This document shows, piece by piece, positions 1-6,623 of a stretch of DNA of 20,466 bases (position 1 is the first letter of the stretch; each line of letters opens with the position of its first letter). Source of the DNA: an uncultured Prevotella sp. GTDB lineage: Bacteria; Bacteroidota; Bacteroidia; Bacteroidales; Bacteroidaceae. The stretch is taken from the NCBI GenBank assembly GCA_934256705.1, contig CAKQPF010000060.1, positions 1 to 20,466 of the forward strand, read 5' to 3'. The notes under the pieces are model-generated. The model made no database searches. It worked only from the letters and a program-made list of their open reading frames with translations, and was not told where the DNA came from. Made by a program: the position numbers and the translations under genes.

Positions 1-445
1 CCCCATATCTACAGGGCTTTGCAGGGTGTTACATCTGCAAATGCCTTGATTTTTAGGGGTGGGAAACTTTAGTTAGTTATTACAAGGCAAAAGCTTAGTT
101 ATTACAAGGTGAAAGCATAGATATTACAGGGTAAAAGCATAGTTATTACCTCCTGATATCTATGCTTTCTCTCTCATTTATGTAAAATTCTTCAGTTTAA
201 TGCTATTTTTCCTTGCGAAAACAAGGATTCCTTTCCCGATTTTCCATTGTCGATACGGAGGCTTTTTGTCTGTCATTTAACAGTTACAAAGAAATGCAAA
301 AGGGCAAAAACCATATCCTTCCAAGCCCTCCGTCCATTGCCTACGTTCCTCTTTTACCGTCCGATTTACGCACCTTCTGCGCACCTTCTGCGCATTTGGA
401 ATTCCGCAAGCCTATACGGAGCATGCTAAAAACTTCAACTGAACA
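1..445. other. Gene-free left flank
   Basis: I see no credible gene before the nitroreductase at 524. The stretch holds a 22-bp tandem repeat (74-150) and an 11-bp tandem duplication, GCACCTTCTGC, at 370-391. A 90-codon open frame at 213-485 runs through the promoter of the next gene, and its protein (rich in Ser, Pro and Phe) resembles nothing I know, so I treat it as chance. The DNA between 290 and 430 could be a dispersed intergenic repeat, but this cannot be shown from one window. Confidence 0.6.
74..150. repeat. 22-bp direct tandem repeat, about 3.5 copies
   Basis: Three head-to-tail copies of a 22-bp unit begin at 74, 96 and 118. Each starts TAG(T/A)TATTACA and ends AAAGC(T/A). A partial fourth copy starts at 140. 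Copies differ at only a few positions. The period is not a multiple of three and the unit contains stop codons, so it is not coding. Just downstream, near 160-170, TATGCTTT is the reverse complement of the AAAGCATA part of the unit, so this RNA could fold back. Iteron-like protein-binding sites or a slipped-strand minisatellite are both possible. Confidence 0.85.
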
Positions 446-477
446 TTTGGATTTCTCGCTCTATTTTATTACCTTTG
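446..477 (+). promoter_or_regulatory. Promoter of the nitroreductase gene
   Basis: TTTG at 446-449 and TACCTTTG at 470-477 are separated by 20 bp, which fits the Bacteroidetes -33/-7 consensus (TTTG, about 19 bp, TAnnTTTG). The start codon lies 46 bp downstream. Confidence 0.8.
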
Positions 478-523
478 CAACCTAAAGAAGCCAACATTTT
501 CAATCCAATAATTCATCCATACA

Positions 524-1072
524 ATGAACGAAGTAATAAAGACAATAATGGAAAGGAGGAGCTGCAGGTCCTTCGATCCAAACAAGATGCCTTCCGAAGA
601 GGTGATAAAGCAGATATGCGAAGCCGGAACATGGGCTCCGACAAGCCGCGGACAGCAGAACCCGATCATCATCGCCGTGACCAACAGGGAGTTGCGTGAC
701 CGCATAAGCCGCATGAACTCTGCCATTATCACAGGCAACAAGCTCACGACATCGACTCCTGAAGGTGCCGACCCTTTCTATGGTGCTCCCTGCATGCTCA
801 TCGTTCTCGTCAAGGAAAGCCCTAACGCCATGTACGACGGACCGATTGTAATGCAGACTCTTATGCTTGCAGCGCAGTCGCTCGGCGTCAATTCCATATG
901 GATTCATCGCGCCAAAGAGGAATTTGAAAGTCCGGAGGGCAAGCAGATTCTTCACGACCTCGGCATAGAAGGCAACTATATCGGCATCGGACACGTGGCT
1001 CTCGGATATGCTGACAAGCCTATTCCGGAGCCAAAGCCACGCAAGGCTGATTACATACATTGGGCAAAATAA
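524..1072 (+). CDS. Nitroreductase family protein (flavoenzyme)
   Basis: This 182-aa protein has the features of the FMN-dependent nitroreductase fold. An N-terminal helix ends in RRSCRSF (residues 11-17), the phosphate-binding region of FMN. It is followed by EAGTWAPTSRGQQNP, the usual segment over the isoalloxazine ring, and a C-terminal half with MQTLMLAAQSLGVNSIW and GIGHVALGYAD. Such enzymes reduce nitroaromatics, quinones or other acceptors with NAD(P)H in the cytoplasm. The natural substrate cannot be told from sequence. The length is normal for the short members of the family. The start follows a good promoter by 46 bp. Another flavin-dependent protein follows 198 bp downstream, so the two may share a redox role, but that is inference. 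Confidence 0.92.
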   Translation: MNEVIKTIMERRSCRSFDPNKMPSEEVIKQICEAGTWAPTSRGQQNPIIIAVTNRELRDRISRMNSAIITGNKLTTSTPEGADPFYGAPCMLIVLVKESPNAMYDGPIVMQTLMLAAQSLGVNSIWIHRAKEEFESPEGKQILHDLGIEGNYIGIGHVALGYADKPIPEPKPRKADYIHWAK

Positions 1073-1095
1073 TGGGAGAAAAGACCCCCTCTTAT

Positions 1096-1114
1096 CCCCC
1101 TGTAGGGGGGGGGG
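1096..1114. repeat. C5/G10 mini-hairpin with long poly-G tract
   Basis: CCCCC at 1096-1100, a TGTA loop and a run of ten G (1105-1114) form a short GC-only hairpin 24 bp after the nitroreductase stop. No T-tract follows, so it is not a classical terminator. Similar C/G-run elements are, in my recollection, frequent between Bacteroidetes genes. The G run is prone to length changes and sequencing error. Confidence 0.5.
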
Positions 1115-1270
1115 AGGCTGAATACGTTCTGTGACTTGAGGAGGTCTGTAATAAACAATGAAGAATAAAGAATCCGGGCATGGTGATTCTTCCTGCACTG
1201 AATCCATCAAGCGACAAGACTAACTTCCATTCTTCATTCTTCATTCTACATTTTAAAATACAACAAGACA

Positions 1271-1783
1271 ATGAAAAAGACAGATATTACAGCGCTCGCT
1301 AAAGAGAACGCTTTCGAACTCATAGGAAAGAAATGGATGCTTGTCACTGCCGGAACGCAGGACAACTTCAACACGATGACTGCTTCATGGGGAGGAATCG
1401 GCTGGCTTTGGAACAAGCCGGTGGCTTTCGTTTTCATCCGTCCGGAACGCTTCACCCACGGTTTCATCGAGAAATCCGACCGTCTCACCCTCTCCTTCTA
1501 CCCGGAAGAATACCGCAAAGCCTTGCAGATATGCGGCTCAAAGAGCGGAAGAGACACTGACAAGGTTGCGGAAACAGGGCTCACTCCTGTAGCTTTAGAG
1601 TCTGGCGCAATGTCTTTCAGTGAGTCTTGCCTCACTCTGGACTGCCGCAAGCTCTTCAAGTCTTCAATGAAAAATTCCGATTTCATCGACAAGACCATAC
1701 TCGAAAAATGGTATAATGACAAGCCGGGCGGTTCGTTGCACGATGTGTATGTAGTGGAAATCGAAAATGTTTATTCCTTATAA
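1271..1783 (+). CDS. Flavin reductase-like domain protein
   Basis: This 170-aa protein matches the flavin reductase-like (FMN-binding split barrel) family. WMLVTAGTQDNFNTMTASWG near residues 22-41 is the typical strand-loop that contacts flavin phosphate, followed by GWLWNKPVAFVFIRPERFTH and LSFYPEEYRKAL. Members bind FMN and pass electrons from NAD(P)H to flavin or to a partner enzyme. Many Bacteroidales copies have no assigned substrate. There is no signal peptide, so it is expected in the cytoplasm. It lies 3 bp upstream of the FKBP gene, so the two are surely co-transcribed. I see no convincing -7 box directly upstream. The leader holds repeated TTCATTCTTCATTCT, and transcription could also come from the nitroreductase promoter. 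Confidence 0.9.
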   Translation: MKKTDITALAKENAFELIGKKWMLVTAGTQDNFNTMTASWGGIGWLWNKPVAFVFIRPERFTHGFIEKSDRLTLSFYPEEYRKALQICGSKSGRDTDKVAETGLTPVALESGAMSFSESCLTLDCRKLFKSSMKNSDFIDKTILEKWYNDKPGGSLHDVYVVEIENVYSL

Positions 1784-1786
1784 ATT

Positions 1787-2185
1787 ATGGCAAAGCAAGC
1801 ATACATCAAAGCAAACCAGGAATGGCTGGAAGAGAAAGCAAAGGAAGAAGGCGTACTGGCACTACCTAAAGGCATTTACTATAAGGTGCTGAAGCACGGC
1901 GATGCCAACAGCGCCACTCCCTCTCCACGCAGCATTGTGACAGCCCATTACACCGGAAAAACCATCAACGGCAAGAAATTCGACTCCAGCCGTGGCGGCG
2001 CTCCTCTCGCCATAAGGCTCTGCGACCTTATAGACGGATGGATAATAGCTATGCAGAAGATGCACATCGGCGACATCTGGGAGGTCTATATTCCCGCCGA
2101 AATGGGTTATGGAAAGTTCTCTCAGCCCGGCATTCCCGGTGGTTCCACGCTCATCTTCGAGATTGAGCTGATTGGAATCGCATAA
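1787..2185 (+). CDS. FKBP-type peptidyl-prolyl cis-trans isomerase
   Basis: This 132-aa protein carries one complete FKBP domain from about residue 45 to the end. Landmarks are VTAHYTGK, GKKFDSS, the active-site Trp in LIDGWIIAMQKM, the Tyr of EMGYGK, and the closing strand GGSTLIFEIELIGI. The enzyme catalyses cis-trans isomerisation of Xaa-Pro bonds and helps protein folding. Unlike many Bacteroidales FKBPs it has no signal peptide or lipobox, so it probably works in the cytoplasm. The N-terminal 45 residues are a charged extension (EWLEEKAKEEGVLALPKGIYYKVLKHG) of the kind seen before FKBP domains in this phylum. It starts 3 bp after the flavin-reductase stop and is followed by a 15-bp perfect hairpin. 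Confidence 0.95.
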   Translation: MAKQAYIKANQEWLEEKAKEEGVLALPKGIYYKVLKHGDANSATPSPRSIVTAHYTGKTINGKKFDSSRGGAPLAIRLCDLIDGWIIAMQKMHIGDIWEVYIPAEMGYGKFSQPGIPGGSTLIFEIELIGIA

Positions 2186-2221
2186 AGCCGGATGCCTTTC
2201 GCTTAAGGGTTGAACTGCACT

Positions 2222-2269
2222 GAAATAATCCTGAATTTACTGACTGACAGATAGATTCAGGATTATTTC
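2222..2269 (+). terminator. Hairpin ending the flavin reductase-FKBP unit
   Basis: GAAATAATCCTGAAT (2222-2236) pairs perfectly over 15 bp with 2255-2269, around an 18-nt loop. It begins 36 bp after the FKBP stop. Only a weak T-rich tail follows, so termination is likely but the mechanism is not certain. The structure is symmetric and could also act on the other strand. Confidence 0.7.
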
Positions 2270-2334
2270 TTGCTAAGAGAACAGTTGTTTTGTATCATTT
2301 TCCATCAGGCAGCAAGATTTTTTTCACTTGAATA

Positions 2335-2366
2335 TTTGTTCTTTTTCATATTTTTTTCTAACTTTG
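2335..2366 (+). promoter_or_regulatory. Promoter of the small acidic protein gene
   Basis: TTTG at 2335-2338 and TAACTTTG at 2359-2366 are 20 bp apart and sit in a T-rich stretch. This is a close match to the Bacteroidetes consensus. The start codon of the 65-aa protein is 76 bp downstream, so the mRNA should have a leader of about 70 nt. Confidence 0.85.
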
Positions 2367-2442
2367 CACGCTGGTAATGATTGTCCAGCCACAAATTATC
2401 CACAATGATTATAGCTTAAGCGCAGAGTATTAAGGGAAAAAG

Positions 2443-2640
2443 ATGTCGAAAACAAAACTCACATATATTACGCCTGTATTGGATTTCGTGCAAGCGGAAT
2501 CTGAGGGGATTTTGGATGCTGTGACAGGAACTGTAGATGATACAGAGTCGGGAGATGGAGATTGGGAATCAACCACTGTTTCCAAAAAATTCTACTTCCA
2601 GTTCGATGACTCCGATGCAGATTTCTTCTACCTTGACTGA
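2443..2640 (+). CDS. Small acidic protein, 65 aa, unknown function
   Basis: The N-terminus SKTKLTYITPVLDFVQAESEGILDAV has the pattern K-x-x-Y-x-x-P-x-(hydrophobic)-x-x-(hydrophobic)-x-x-E-x-x-x-(I/L)-L. I know this pattern from many short Bacteroidales proteins of unknown role. The rest is strongly acidic (DDTESGDGDWE, FDDSDADFFYLD) and rich in Asp, Tyr and Phe, with no signal peptide or membrane segment. It has its own strong promoter and a 70-nt leader, which supports it being a real gene. The next gene starts 114 bp downstream without a clear promoter, so the two may share a transcript. The leader-like N-terminus followed by a variable tail is compatible with a secreted or modified peptide, but no modifying enzyme is nearby. 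Confidence 0.75.
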   Translation: MSKTKLTYITPVLDFVQAESEGILDAVTGTVDDTESGDGDWESTTVSKKFYFQFDDSDADFFYLD

Positions 2641-2754
2641 TTCGTAATATATGAAACCCTATAAATCAGGTTTCTGAAAAGGCAAGATGCAACGAGAAAG
2701 GGGAAAAAGATAGAATTAAAACAGTTTACAATTACCAAATAAAAACAGATAGCA

Positions 2755-3309
2755 GTGGAACAAACATTACTGGATTACCTTGACAGATTTGAGGAAAAAG
2801 CACGCAAAGCGCTCTTGAAGCTTTGCACTGATTATCATGCTCTCAACGGAAAACTCCTTGAGAGCCAAGACATCACGGACTATTGGCACAGTATAGAAGC
2901 CAACTATATGGCGGATGCAGTGCCTCAGATTGCGGAATACCCTACCGTCTCAGTGGCGTGGGCGACCTATCTCGGTATGGCTGTGGCAAAACTTTGGGAC
3001 GAAGACTGGATAGAGAACTGCAATACTGAATACGAAAAATTCTACGGAGACCAGGGGTTCGACAATATGGATGACCACATTCTCCAGGATATTCTCAATA
3101 TCCCGCTCGATTCCGACGAAGCGAAAGCCACCGTTTCCATCGTTCAAAGCCTTGCTTACGAGGCAATTTCACTTATCCGCCACGAACATATAGAGCCACA
3201 GTCGAAGATGGCTTTCTACGCTTTCTCCCGAATGTGCAATGCAATGTTCAGCATAGGCGCAGCAATCCAGCTGCAAAAGCTCGGCTATAAGTTTGAAAAG
3301 ATACAATAA
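2755..3309 (+). CDS. Conserved helical protein of unknown function, 184 aa
   Basis: I do not recognise a named family. The protein is soluble and mostly alpha-helical by eye (LLDYLDRFEEKARKALLKLC, then alternating helices to the end) and has no signal peptide. It contains a Trp/Tyr-rich middle (VSVAWATYLGMAVAKLWDEDW, residues about 64-84) and a Cys-Asn-Ala segment near the C-terminus. The start is GTG: the frame has a stop at 2740 and no ATG before the first conserved-looking helix, so GTG at 2755 is the only usual start codon that keeps it whole. It follows the small acidic protein by 114 bp with no obvious promoter of its own. A 10-bp perfect hairpin lies 176 bp downstream. Confidence 0.8.
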   Translation: MEQTLLDYLDRFEEKARKALLKLCTDYHALNGKLLESQDITDYWHSIEANYMADAVPQIAEYPTVSVAWATYLGMAVAKLWDEDWIENCNTEYEKFYGDQGFDNMDDHILQDILNIPLDSDEAKATVSIVQSLAYEAISLIRHEHIEPQSKMAFYAFSRMCNAMFSIGAAIQLQKLGYKFEKIQ

Positions 3310-3430
3310 TCAAGTGATTTTCCATTTACCCCAAACTTTACAAATGTCACGTTTCAGGCTTGATTGGCAAACAAATCGTAACCACGATTTTTTCCAGAAA
3401 CGAGCCAAACGGAAGGTTAAAACAAATCAT

Positions 3431-3478
3431 AAAAAAAATGTTCTCCACACCTTTCGCGAAGAACAGGAATGGAGAACA
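3431..3478 (-). terminator. Rho-independent terminator, minus strand
   Basis: TGTTCTCCA and TGGAGAACA (3439-3447, 3470-3478) form a perfect 9-bp stem with a 22-nt loop. In minus-strand RNA it is followed by eight consecutive U (3438-3431). It would end either the candidate small RNA or the DUF3256 transcript. Confidence 0.8.
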
Positions 3479-3485
3479 AACAAGA

Positions 3486-3509
3486 ATTGGTTGTCTCACG
3501 ACAACCAAT
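3486..3509 (+). terminator. 10-bp perfect hairpin after the 184-aa gene
   Basis: ATTGGTTGTC (3486-3495), loop TCAC and GACAACCAAT (3500-3509) form a perfect stem. In plus-strand RNA it is followed by CUUUAUUAA, a weak U-rich tail, so it may end the 2443-3309 transcript. It is also the first hairpin of the candidate minus-strand RNA, so its main role is uncertain. Confidence 0.5.
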
Positions 3510-3551
3510 CTTTATTAACCTTAATAATCTAATACCATGAAAAACACATTG

Positions 3552-3582
3552 CAAAGTTACGAATATTATAATAACATCCAAA
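3552..3582 (-). promoter_or_regulatory. Consensus promoter, minus strand, no gene behind it
   Basis: Read on the minus strand, TTTG (3582-3579), exactly 19 bp, and TAACTTTG (3559-3552) give a perfect Bacteroidetes promoter. The nearest minus-strand sequence downstream carries no protein gene, only the two hairpins of the candidate small RNA. Confidence 0.75.
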
Positions 3583-3605
3583 ACTTTCAACGAAAAAGTA
3601 TAATA

Positions 3606-4232
3606 TTATTCACACTTTTTAAATGTTTTACCACTCCATTTAAGACTTGTTTGCACTTTTAGCGTTTTTTGTTTGTTATTTTTCTCCTCAGAGAGTAAAG
3701 GCAAACAGTTTGTCACTATCAGCGCTTTATCATCATCTTTGTCAAAAGAAGCCGAAACGAGAGGTTTCTCAAGTTCTGGAAAAAGCGCCACATCAGCCAC
3801 ATTTCCTGCTGAGTCTGAAAATGCAGATTTGTCACAAAACTCCTGCAAATCAAATCTTCGTGTCAGATTCCAATCAGAGTCATAAAGGGTCACATTGCTC
3901 TCGCTGACCGGACCGAAATAAGTATCTATAAGGCAAAGGATGGAATCCCCTTTCTCCGTAGGAAGCATTCTATACTCAAGAACGCGCGCTTCGGACGAAT
4001 GAAAGACTATAAGATTGTCAGTGAGGACTGAGATTTTCACTTCACCTCCGAGAGCGTTCCTCACGGTCTCAGCAGAATCTTTAGACACGAGAAGGTGTTC
4101 TCTCTCCGATTTCTCAATCATGGTCATGATGGAATCGGGAGTGGAAAGAAACAATGTCTTTACGTTCTGCGCCTCGGAAAGCGTGCTTGTGAGCAACGTG
4201 ATAATTATGGATAAGTGCCTTATGATCTTCAT
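3606..4232 (-). CDS. DUF3256 family protein, exported
   Basis: This 208-aa protein fits DUF3256, a Bacteroidales family of unknown function. It starts at 4232 with MKIIRHLSIIITLLTSTLSEAQ, a signal peptide with likely cleavage after SEA, so it is exported. The mature part shows the family's TLFLSTPDSIMTMIEKSEREHLL, followed by short beta-rich repeats (YFGPVSESNVTLYDSDWN). The frame stays open upstream to 4349, but that extension covers the promoter at 4274-4305 and would bury the signal peptide, so the start at 4232 is preferred. It is divergent from the HPPK-like gene, 103 bp apart. A role in the envelope is inferred only from the export signal. Confidence 0.88.
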   Translation of the reverse strand: MKIIRHLSIIITLLTSTLSEAQNVKTLFLSTPDSIMTMIEKSEREHLLVSKDSAETVRNALGGEVKISVLTDNLIVFHSSEARVLEYRMLPTEKGDSILCLIDTYFGPVSESNVTLYDSDWNLTRRFDLQEFCDKSAFSDSAGNVADVALFPELEKPLVSASFDKDDDKALIVTNCLPLLSEEKNNKQKTLKVQTSLKWSGKTFKKCE

Positions 4233-4273
4233 TTTAGAGTGTAAAAGAAAAGAAATATGATTTTTTGAAGATG

Positions 4274-4305
4274 CAATATTAGTCATTTTATATGAAAATA
4301 GCAAA
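4274..4305 (-). promoter_or_regulatory. Promoter of the DUF3256 gene
   Basis: On the minus strand TTTG (4305-4302), 20 bp, then TAATATTG (4281-4274) resemble the Bacteroidetes promoter, with one departure from TAnnTTTG. It lies 41 bp before the chosen start and supports starting at 4232. Confidence 0.55.
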
Positions 4306-4323
4306 TAATTCACGGAAAATATG

Positions 4324-4331
4324 TAACTTTG
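4324..4331 (+). promoter_or_regulatory. -7 box of the folK-like gene, almost leaderless
   Basis: TAACTTTG at 4324-4331, in the usual TAACTTTGCA context, ends only 4 bp before the ATG at 4336. No clear TTTG is seen at the -33 position. Transcription should start at about 4334-4338, so the message has almost no leader, or translation begins at the second ATG at 4342. Confidence 0.7.
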
Positions 4332-4335
4332 CATC

Positions 4336-4746
4336 ATGAAAATGTACAATTATATAGTTTCCATAGGCTGTAACACAGACAATGGAGAAGATACCATAGA
4401 GCAAGCGAAATGGATGATGAGAGTGTACTTTCCCACCGTTCTCTTCACGCGGACGCTTCGCAATCCTGCCGTCGGAATGGGCGAAAACGCACATGACTTC
4501 TATAATGCCCTCGTCTGCGTGAGAGCGCACATGACGGAGAGTAAGGTCACGTCCATATGCAAAGCCATGCAATTACTGCTCGGCAACACGGACGAGAAGC
4601 GCAGCAAGGGAATAATAGCCTTCGATGCTGACGTGGTAATTGCAAACGGAGTGATACTGAGGAAAAAGGATTACGAGAGGGAATATTTCCAGACTCTGCT
4701 TCCCGAACTGATGAAAGACCCATTCACTTTCCTCACGAAAATCTGA
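4336..4746 (+). CDS. folK: Short HPPK-like protein (6-hydroxymethyldihydropterin pyrophosphokinase)
   Basis: The 136-aa protein has the beginning of the HPPK fold, YIVSIGCNTDNGEDTIEQAKWMM, in which GCNT(x)n matches the family's LGSN(x)nG, and a core with NPAVGMGENAHDFYNALVCVRA. Near residue 100, IAFDADVVIANGVIL corresponds to the LDIDIL metal-binding segment, whose two Asp bind magnesium. HPPK transfers pyrophosphate from ATP to 6-hydroxymethyl-7,8-dihydropterin in folate synthesis. At 136 residues it is shorter than the 160-residue E. coli enzyme and the usual Arg-rich ATP loop is reduced (DEKRSKG), so activity is likely but not proven. The start may be 4336 or 4342. The TPR gene follows after 59 bp with no promoter and is probably co-transcribed. 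Confidence 0.75.
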   Translation: MKMYNYIVSIGCNTDNGEDTIEQAKWMMRVYFPTVLFTRTLRNPAVGMGENAHDFYNALVCVRAHMTESKVTSICKAMQLLLGNTDEKRSKGIIAFDADVVIANGVILRKKDYEREYFQTLLPELMKDPFTFLTKI

Positions 4747-4805
4747 TGCACGTCTGACAAACGCTGCAAGTTCATTATCAATTATCCATAGAAAGGAACT
4801 GCCTT

Positions 4806-5480
4806 ATGCGTCGCCTTATACATTATTATATATATATCCTCTGCCTTATTCCACAGATTGGACTGGCCCAGAAATCCAAGGATGCCGAATTGCTCGGCAA
4901 AGCGATTGAGTATTTCGGAGGCGGGAAGTATCATGAAGCTATGCTCAACTTTGAAAAACTCAAGACCACGTACAAGCTAAACCCACGCTTTGAGGCGTAC
5001 CTCGGAATGTGCTACTATAAAGAAGAGGAATACGAAAAGGCGGCAAAGACCCTTCAGGCTGTCATTCCATCGCTTGCGCCATTTACTCCCAACGAGCGCG
5101 CCACATATTGCTTCTCATGCGCCGAGAGCCTGTTTATGACGTGCCAGTATGACAGTGCCGCCGTGTATTACAGGAAGACGTTGCCCGACTGCCGTAAAGA
5201 CGACTTGGGCGATGTCTATTTCAGGCTTGGGTTCTGCGCACTGTTCAGAGAAGATTACGACAAGGCTACGGACAATTTCGGCTTTGCGAAATTCTGGTTT
5301 GGCAAGACCCGAAAATCCGACAACGAGACAAAAGCGAGGAAAAAGCAGACAGAAGTGATGCTCCGCTCATTACTCGTAACGCATGGATCGCGCAGGATGG
5401 ATATGACTGACGAGGTAACTGGGAACGACAAGCATCAGGACGCTGGCCACGAAAGCGGCAATATTGACGAGAATAAATAA
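4806..5480 (+). CDS. Exported TPR-repeat protein
   Basis: This 224-aa protein begins with a signal peptide (MRRLIHYYIYILCLIPQIGLAQ), so it is expected in the periplasm. Residues 28-170 form about three to four tetratricopeptide repeats: AIEYFGGGKYHEAMLNFEKL, AYLGMCYYKEEEYEKAAKTL, then a degenerate one around SCAESLFMTCQYDSAAVYYRK, then VYFRLGFCALFREDYDKATDNF. TPRs mediate protein contacts; the partner is unknown. The last 36 codons (after about residue 188) overlap the end of the convergent permease gene, and this tail (DMTDEVTGNDKHQDAGHESGN) looks like an arbitrary hydrophilic read-through. The original stop may have been lost, or the tail is tolerated. Confidence 0.85.
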   Translation: MRRLIHYYIYILCLIPQIGLAQKSKDAELLGKAIEYFGGGKYHEAMLNFEKLKTTYKLNPRFEAYLGMCYYKEEEYEKAAKTLQAVIPSLAPFTPNERATYCFSCAESLFMTCQYDSAAVYYRKTLPDCRKDDLGDVYFRLGFCALFREDYDKATDNFGFAKFWFGKTRKSDNETKARKKQTEVMLRSLLVTHGSRRMDMTDEVTGNDKHQDAGHESGNIDENK

Positions 5481-6617
5481 TGGAATATTGATCTCGACAG
5501 GAGCCTCCGAGACGTAATATGTTACTGGGTCGAGCGTGATGAAGCCGGTATATTTCTGCAGAAGGCAGATGCCGATGCCTATCAGATTTCCATAAAGCAT
5601 TCCTTTGCCTACGATAAAGACCGCAAACCACAGGAATGTACGGCGGACGAGCCCGTTTCTGGCACCAAGAGCTTTCAGTATTCCTATCATCTGCACGCGT
5701 TCAAGGATGATGATCAGCAGTCCGCTGACTATCGTAGCACCAGTGACACATATCATGAGGGCAATGATGATCCATACATTCACATCGAGAAGGTTGAGCC
5801 ATTGGAATATCTGTGGGTTCTGCTCATCTACTGTAGCCGAGCAATACGTCTCGCCATAGGAATCCTTTCGTTTGTTTACATCGTCTATCACCTTGTCATA
5901 GACCTTGTCCATGTCTCCGAAATCCTTCAGCGTCATCTCCATACCAGACACCAGATTGCTCTCCCATCCGTTGAGCTTCACGATGCTGTAAAGGTCTGCG
6001 AAGCACATCGTATCATCGAATTTCTTCAGATTAGTCTGATAGATGCCACCGACCGTGTATTTCCTCATCCTCACATCTCCCCCATTGAGGAAATAGCCAT
6101 AGACCTTACTTTCTGCCTTTACACGGAGTTTACGGGCAATGGTGCTGGAAATAAGAATCTTATTACCACTCTTCTCGCTTGAGAAATGCGGCACACTTCC
6201 TTCCACCATGTTCTGGGAAATGAAAGTGGAGTCAAACTCCTCTCCCACTCCCTTGAATGCGACACCGAGGAAATCGGAATCCGTCTTGAGCACTCCCTGG
6301 GTCAGAGCGTAACGCTGCACACTCTTCACGCCTTCATATTTGCCAAGTGCCTTCATCATGGAATCGCTCGCCTCGATAGGACGCGGATGGGAAGACTGGA
6401 GCGTAAAGAAATTAGCCACTGTAATATGGCTGCCAAAGCCTACTATCTTGTCGCGGATAGTATGCTTGAAGCCCAACACTACAGAGACGGAAACGAGCAT
6501 TACAGCAAGTCCGAGAGCTACGCCAACGGTGGCAATACGGATAGCGGGACGACTGACTTTCTGCCTGTCGCCCTCACTGAGATATATTTTCTTTGCTAAA
6601 AAATACGGAAAAGACAT
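5370..6617 (-). CDS. ABC transporter permease, LolC/LolE (FtsX-like) type
   Basis: This 415-aa inner-membrane protein has the layout of the LolC/LolE/FtsX family. It has a short N-terminus (FPYFLAKKIYL), TM1 about residues 27-50 (ATVGVALGLAVMLVSVSVVLGF), a periplasmic domain of some 220 residues, and three C-terminal TM segments about 280-305, 330-352 and 372-398. It ends with SYLVSHIHPARSMRYE, the family's usual P-(A/V)-x-S-(I/M)-R-(F/Y)-E end. It follows that the stop at 5370 is genuine. Such proteins pair with a LolD-type ATPase to release lipoproteins from the inner membrane; no ATPase gene is in the window. It lies 6 bp after the aminotransferase and shares its promoter. Confidence 0.92.
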   Translation of the reverse strand: MSFPYFLAKKIYLSEGDRQKVSRPAIRIATVGVALGLAVMLVSVSVVLGFKHTIRDKIVGFGSHITVANFFTLQSSHPRPIEASDSMMKALGKYEGVKSVQRYALTQGVLKTDSDFLGVAFKGVGEEFDSTFISQNMVEGSVPHFSSEKSGNKILISSTIARKLRVKAESKVYGYFLNGGDVRMRKYTVGGIYQTNLKKFDDTMCFADLYSIVKLNGWESNLVSGMEMTLKDFGDMDKVYDKVIDDVNKRKDSYGETYCSATVDEQNPQIFQWLNLLDVNVWIIIALMICVTGATIVSGLLIIILERVQMIGILKALGARNGLVRRTFLWFAVFIVGKGMLYGNLIGIGICLLQKYTGFITLDPVTYYVSEAPVEINIPLFILVNIAAFVASVLMLVVPSYLVSHIHPARSMRYE

Positions 6618-6623
6618 AGATAT

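Larger units (their letters stand above)
3431..3546 (-). ncRNA. Candidate small RNA, about 116 nt
   Basis: On the minus strand a consensus promoter (3552-3582) is followed, with no open frame longer than a few codons, by two hairpins. The first is a 10-bp perfect stem (3486-3509, loop of four). The second is a 9-bp perfect stem (3439-3447 with 3470-3478) followed directly by eight U (from 3438 to 3431), a typical Rho-independent terminator. A transcript starting near 3546 and ending near 3431 would be about 116 nt. It lies downstream of DUF3256 on the same strand, so it could also be a 3'-UTR-derived RNA, or the second hairpin could simply end the DUF3256 message. I could not match it to 6S, SRP or tmRNA. 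Confidence 0.5.

Noticed and set aside
74..150. CRISPR array
   Set aside because: The repeats are contiguous with no unique spacers and no cas gene is present.
213..485. Plus-strand frame of 90 codons before the nitroreductase
   Set aside because: It overlaps the nitroreductase promoter at 446-477, ends in it, and has no recognisable protein pattern.
500..1210. Minus-strand frame of 236 codons across the nitroreductase gene
   Set aside because: It is antisense to a clear nitroreductase and shows no family pattern; such frames arise from codon bias.
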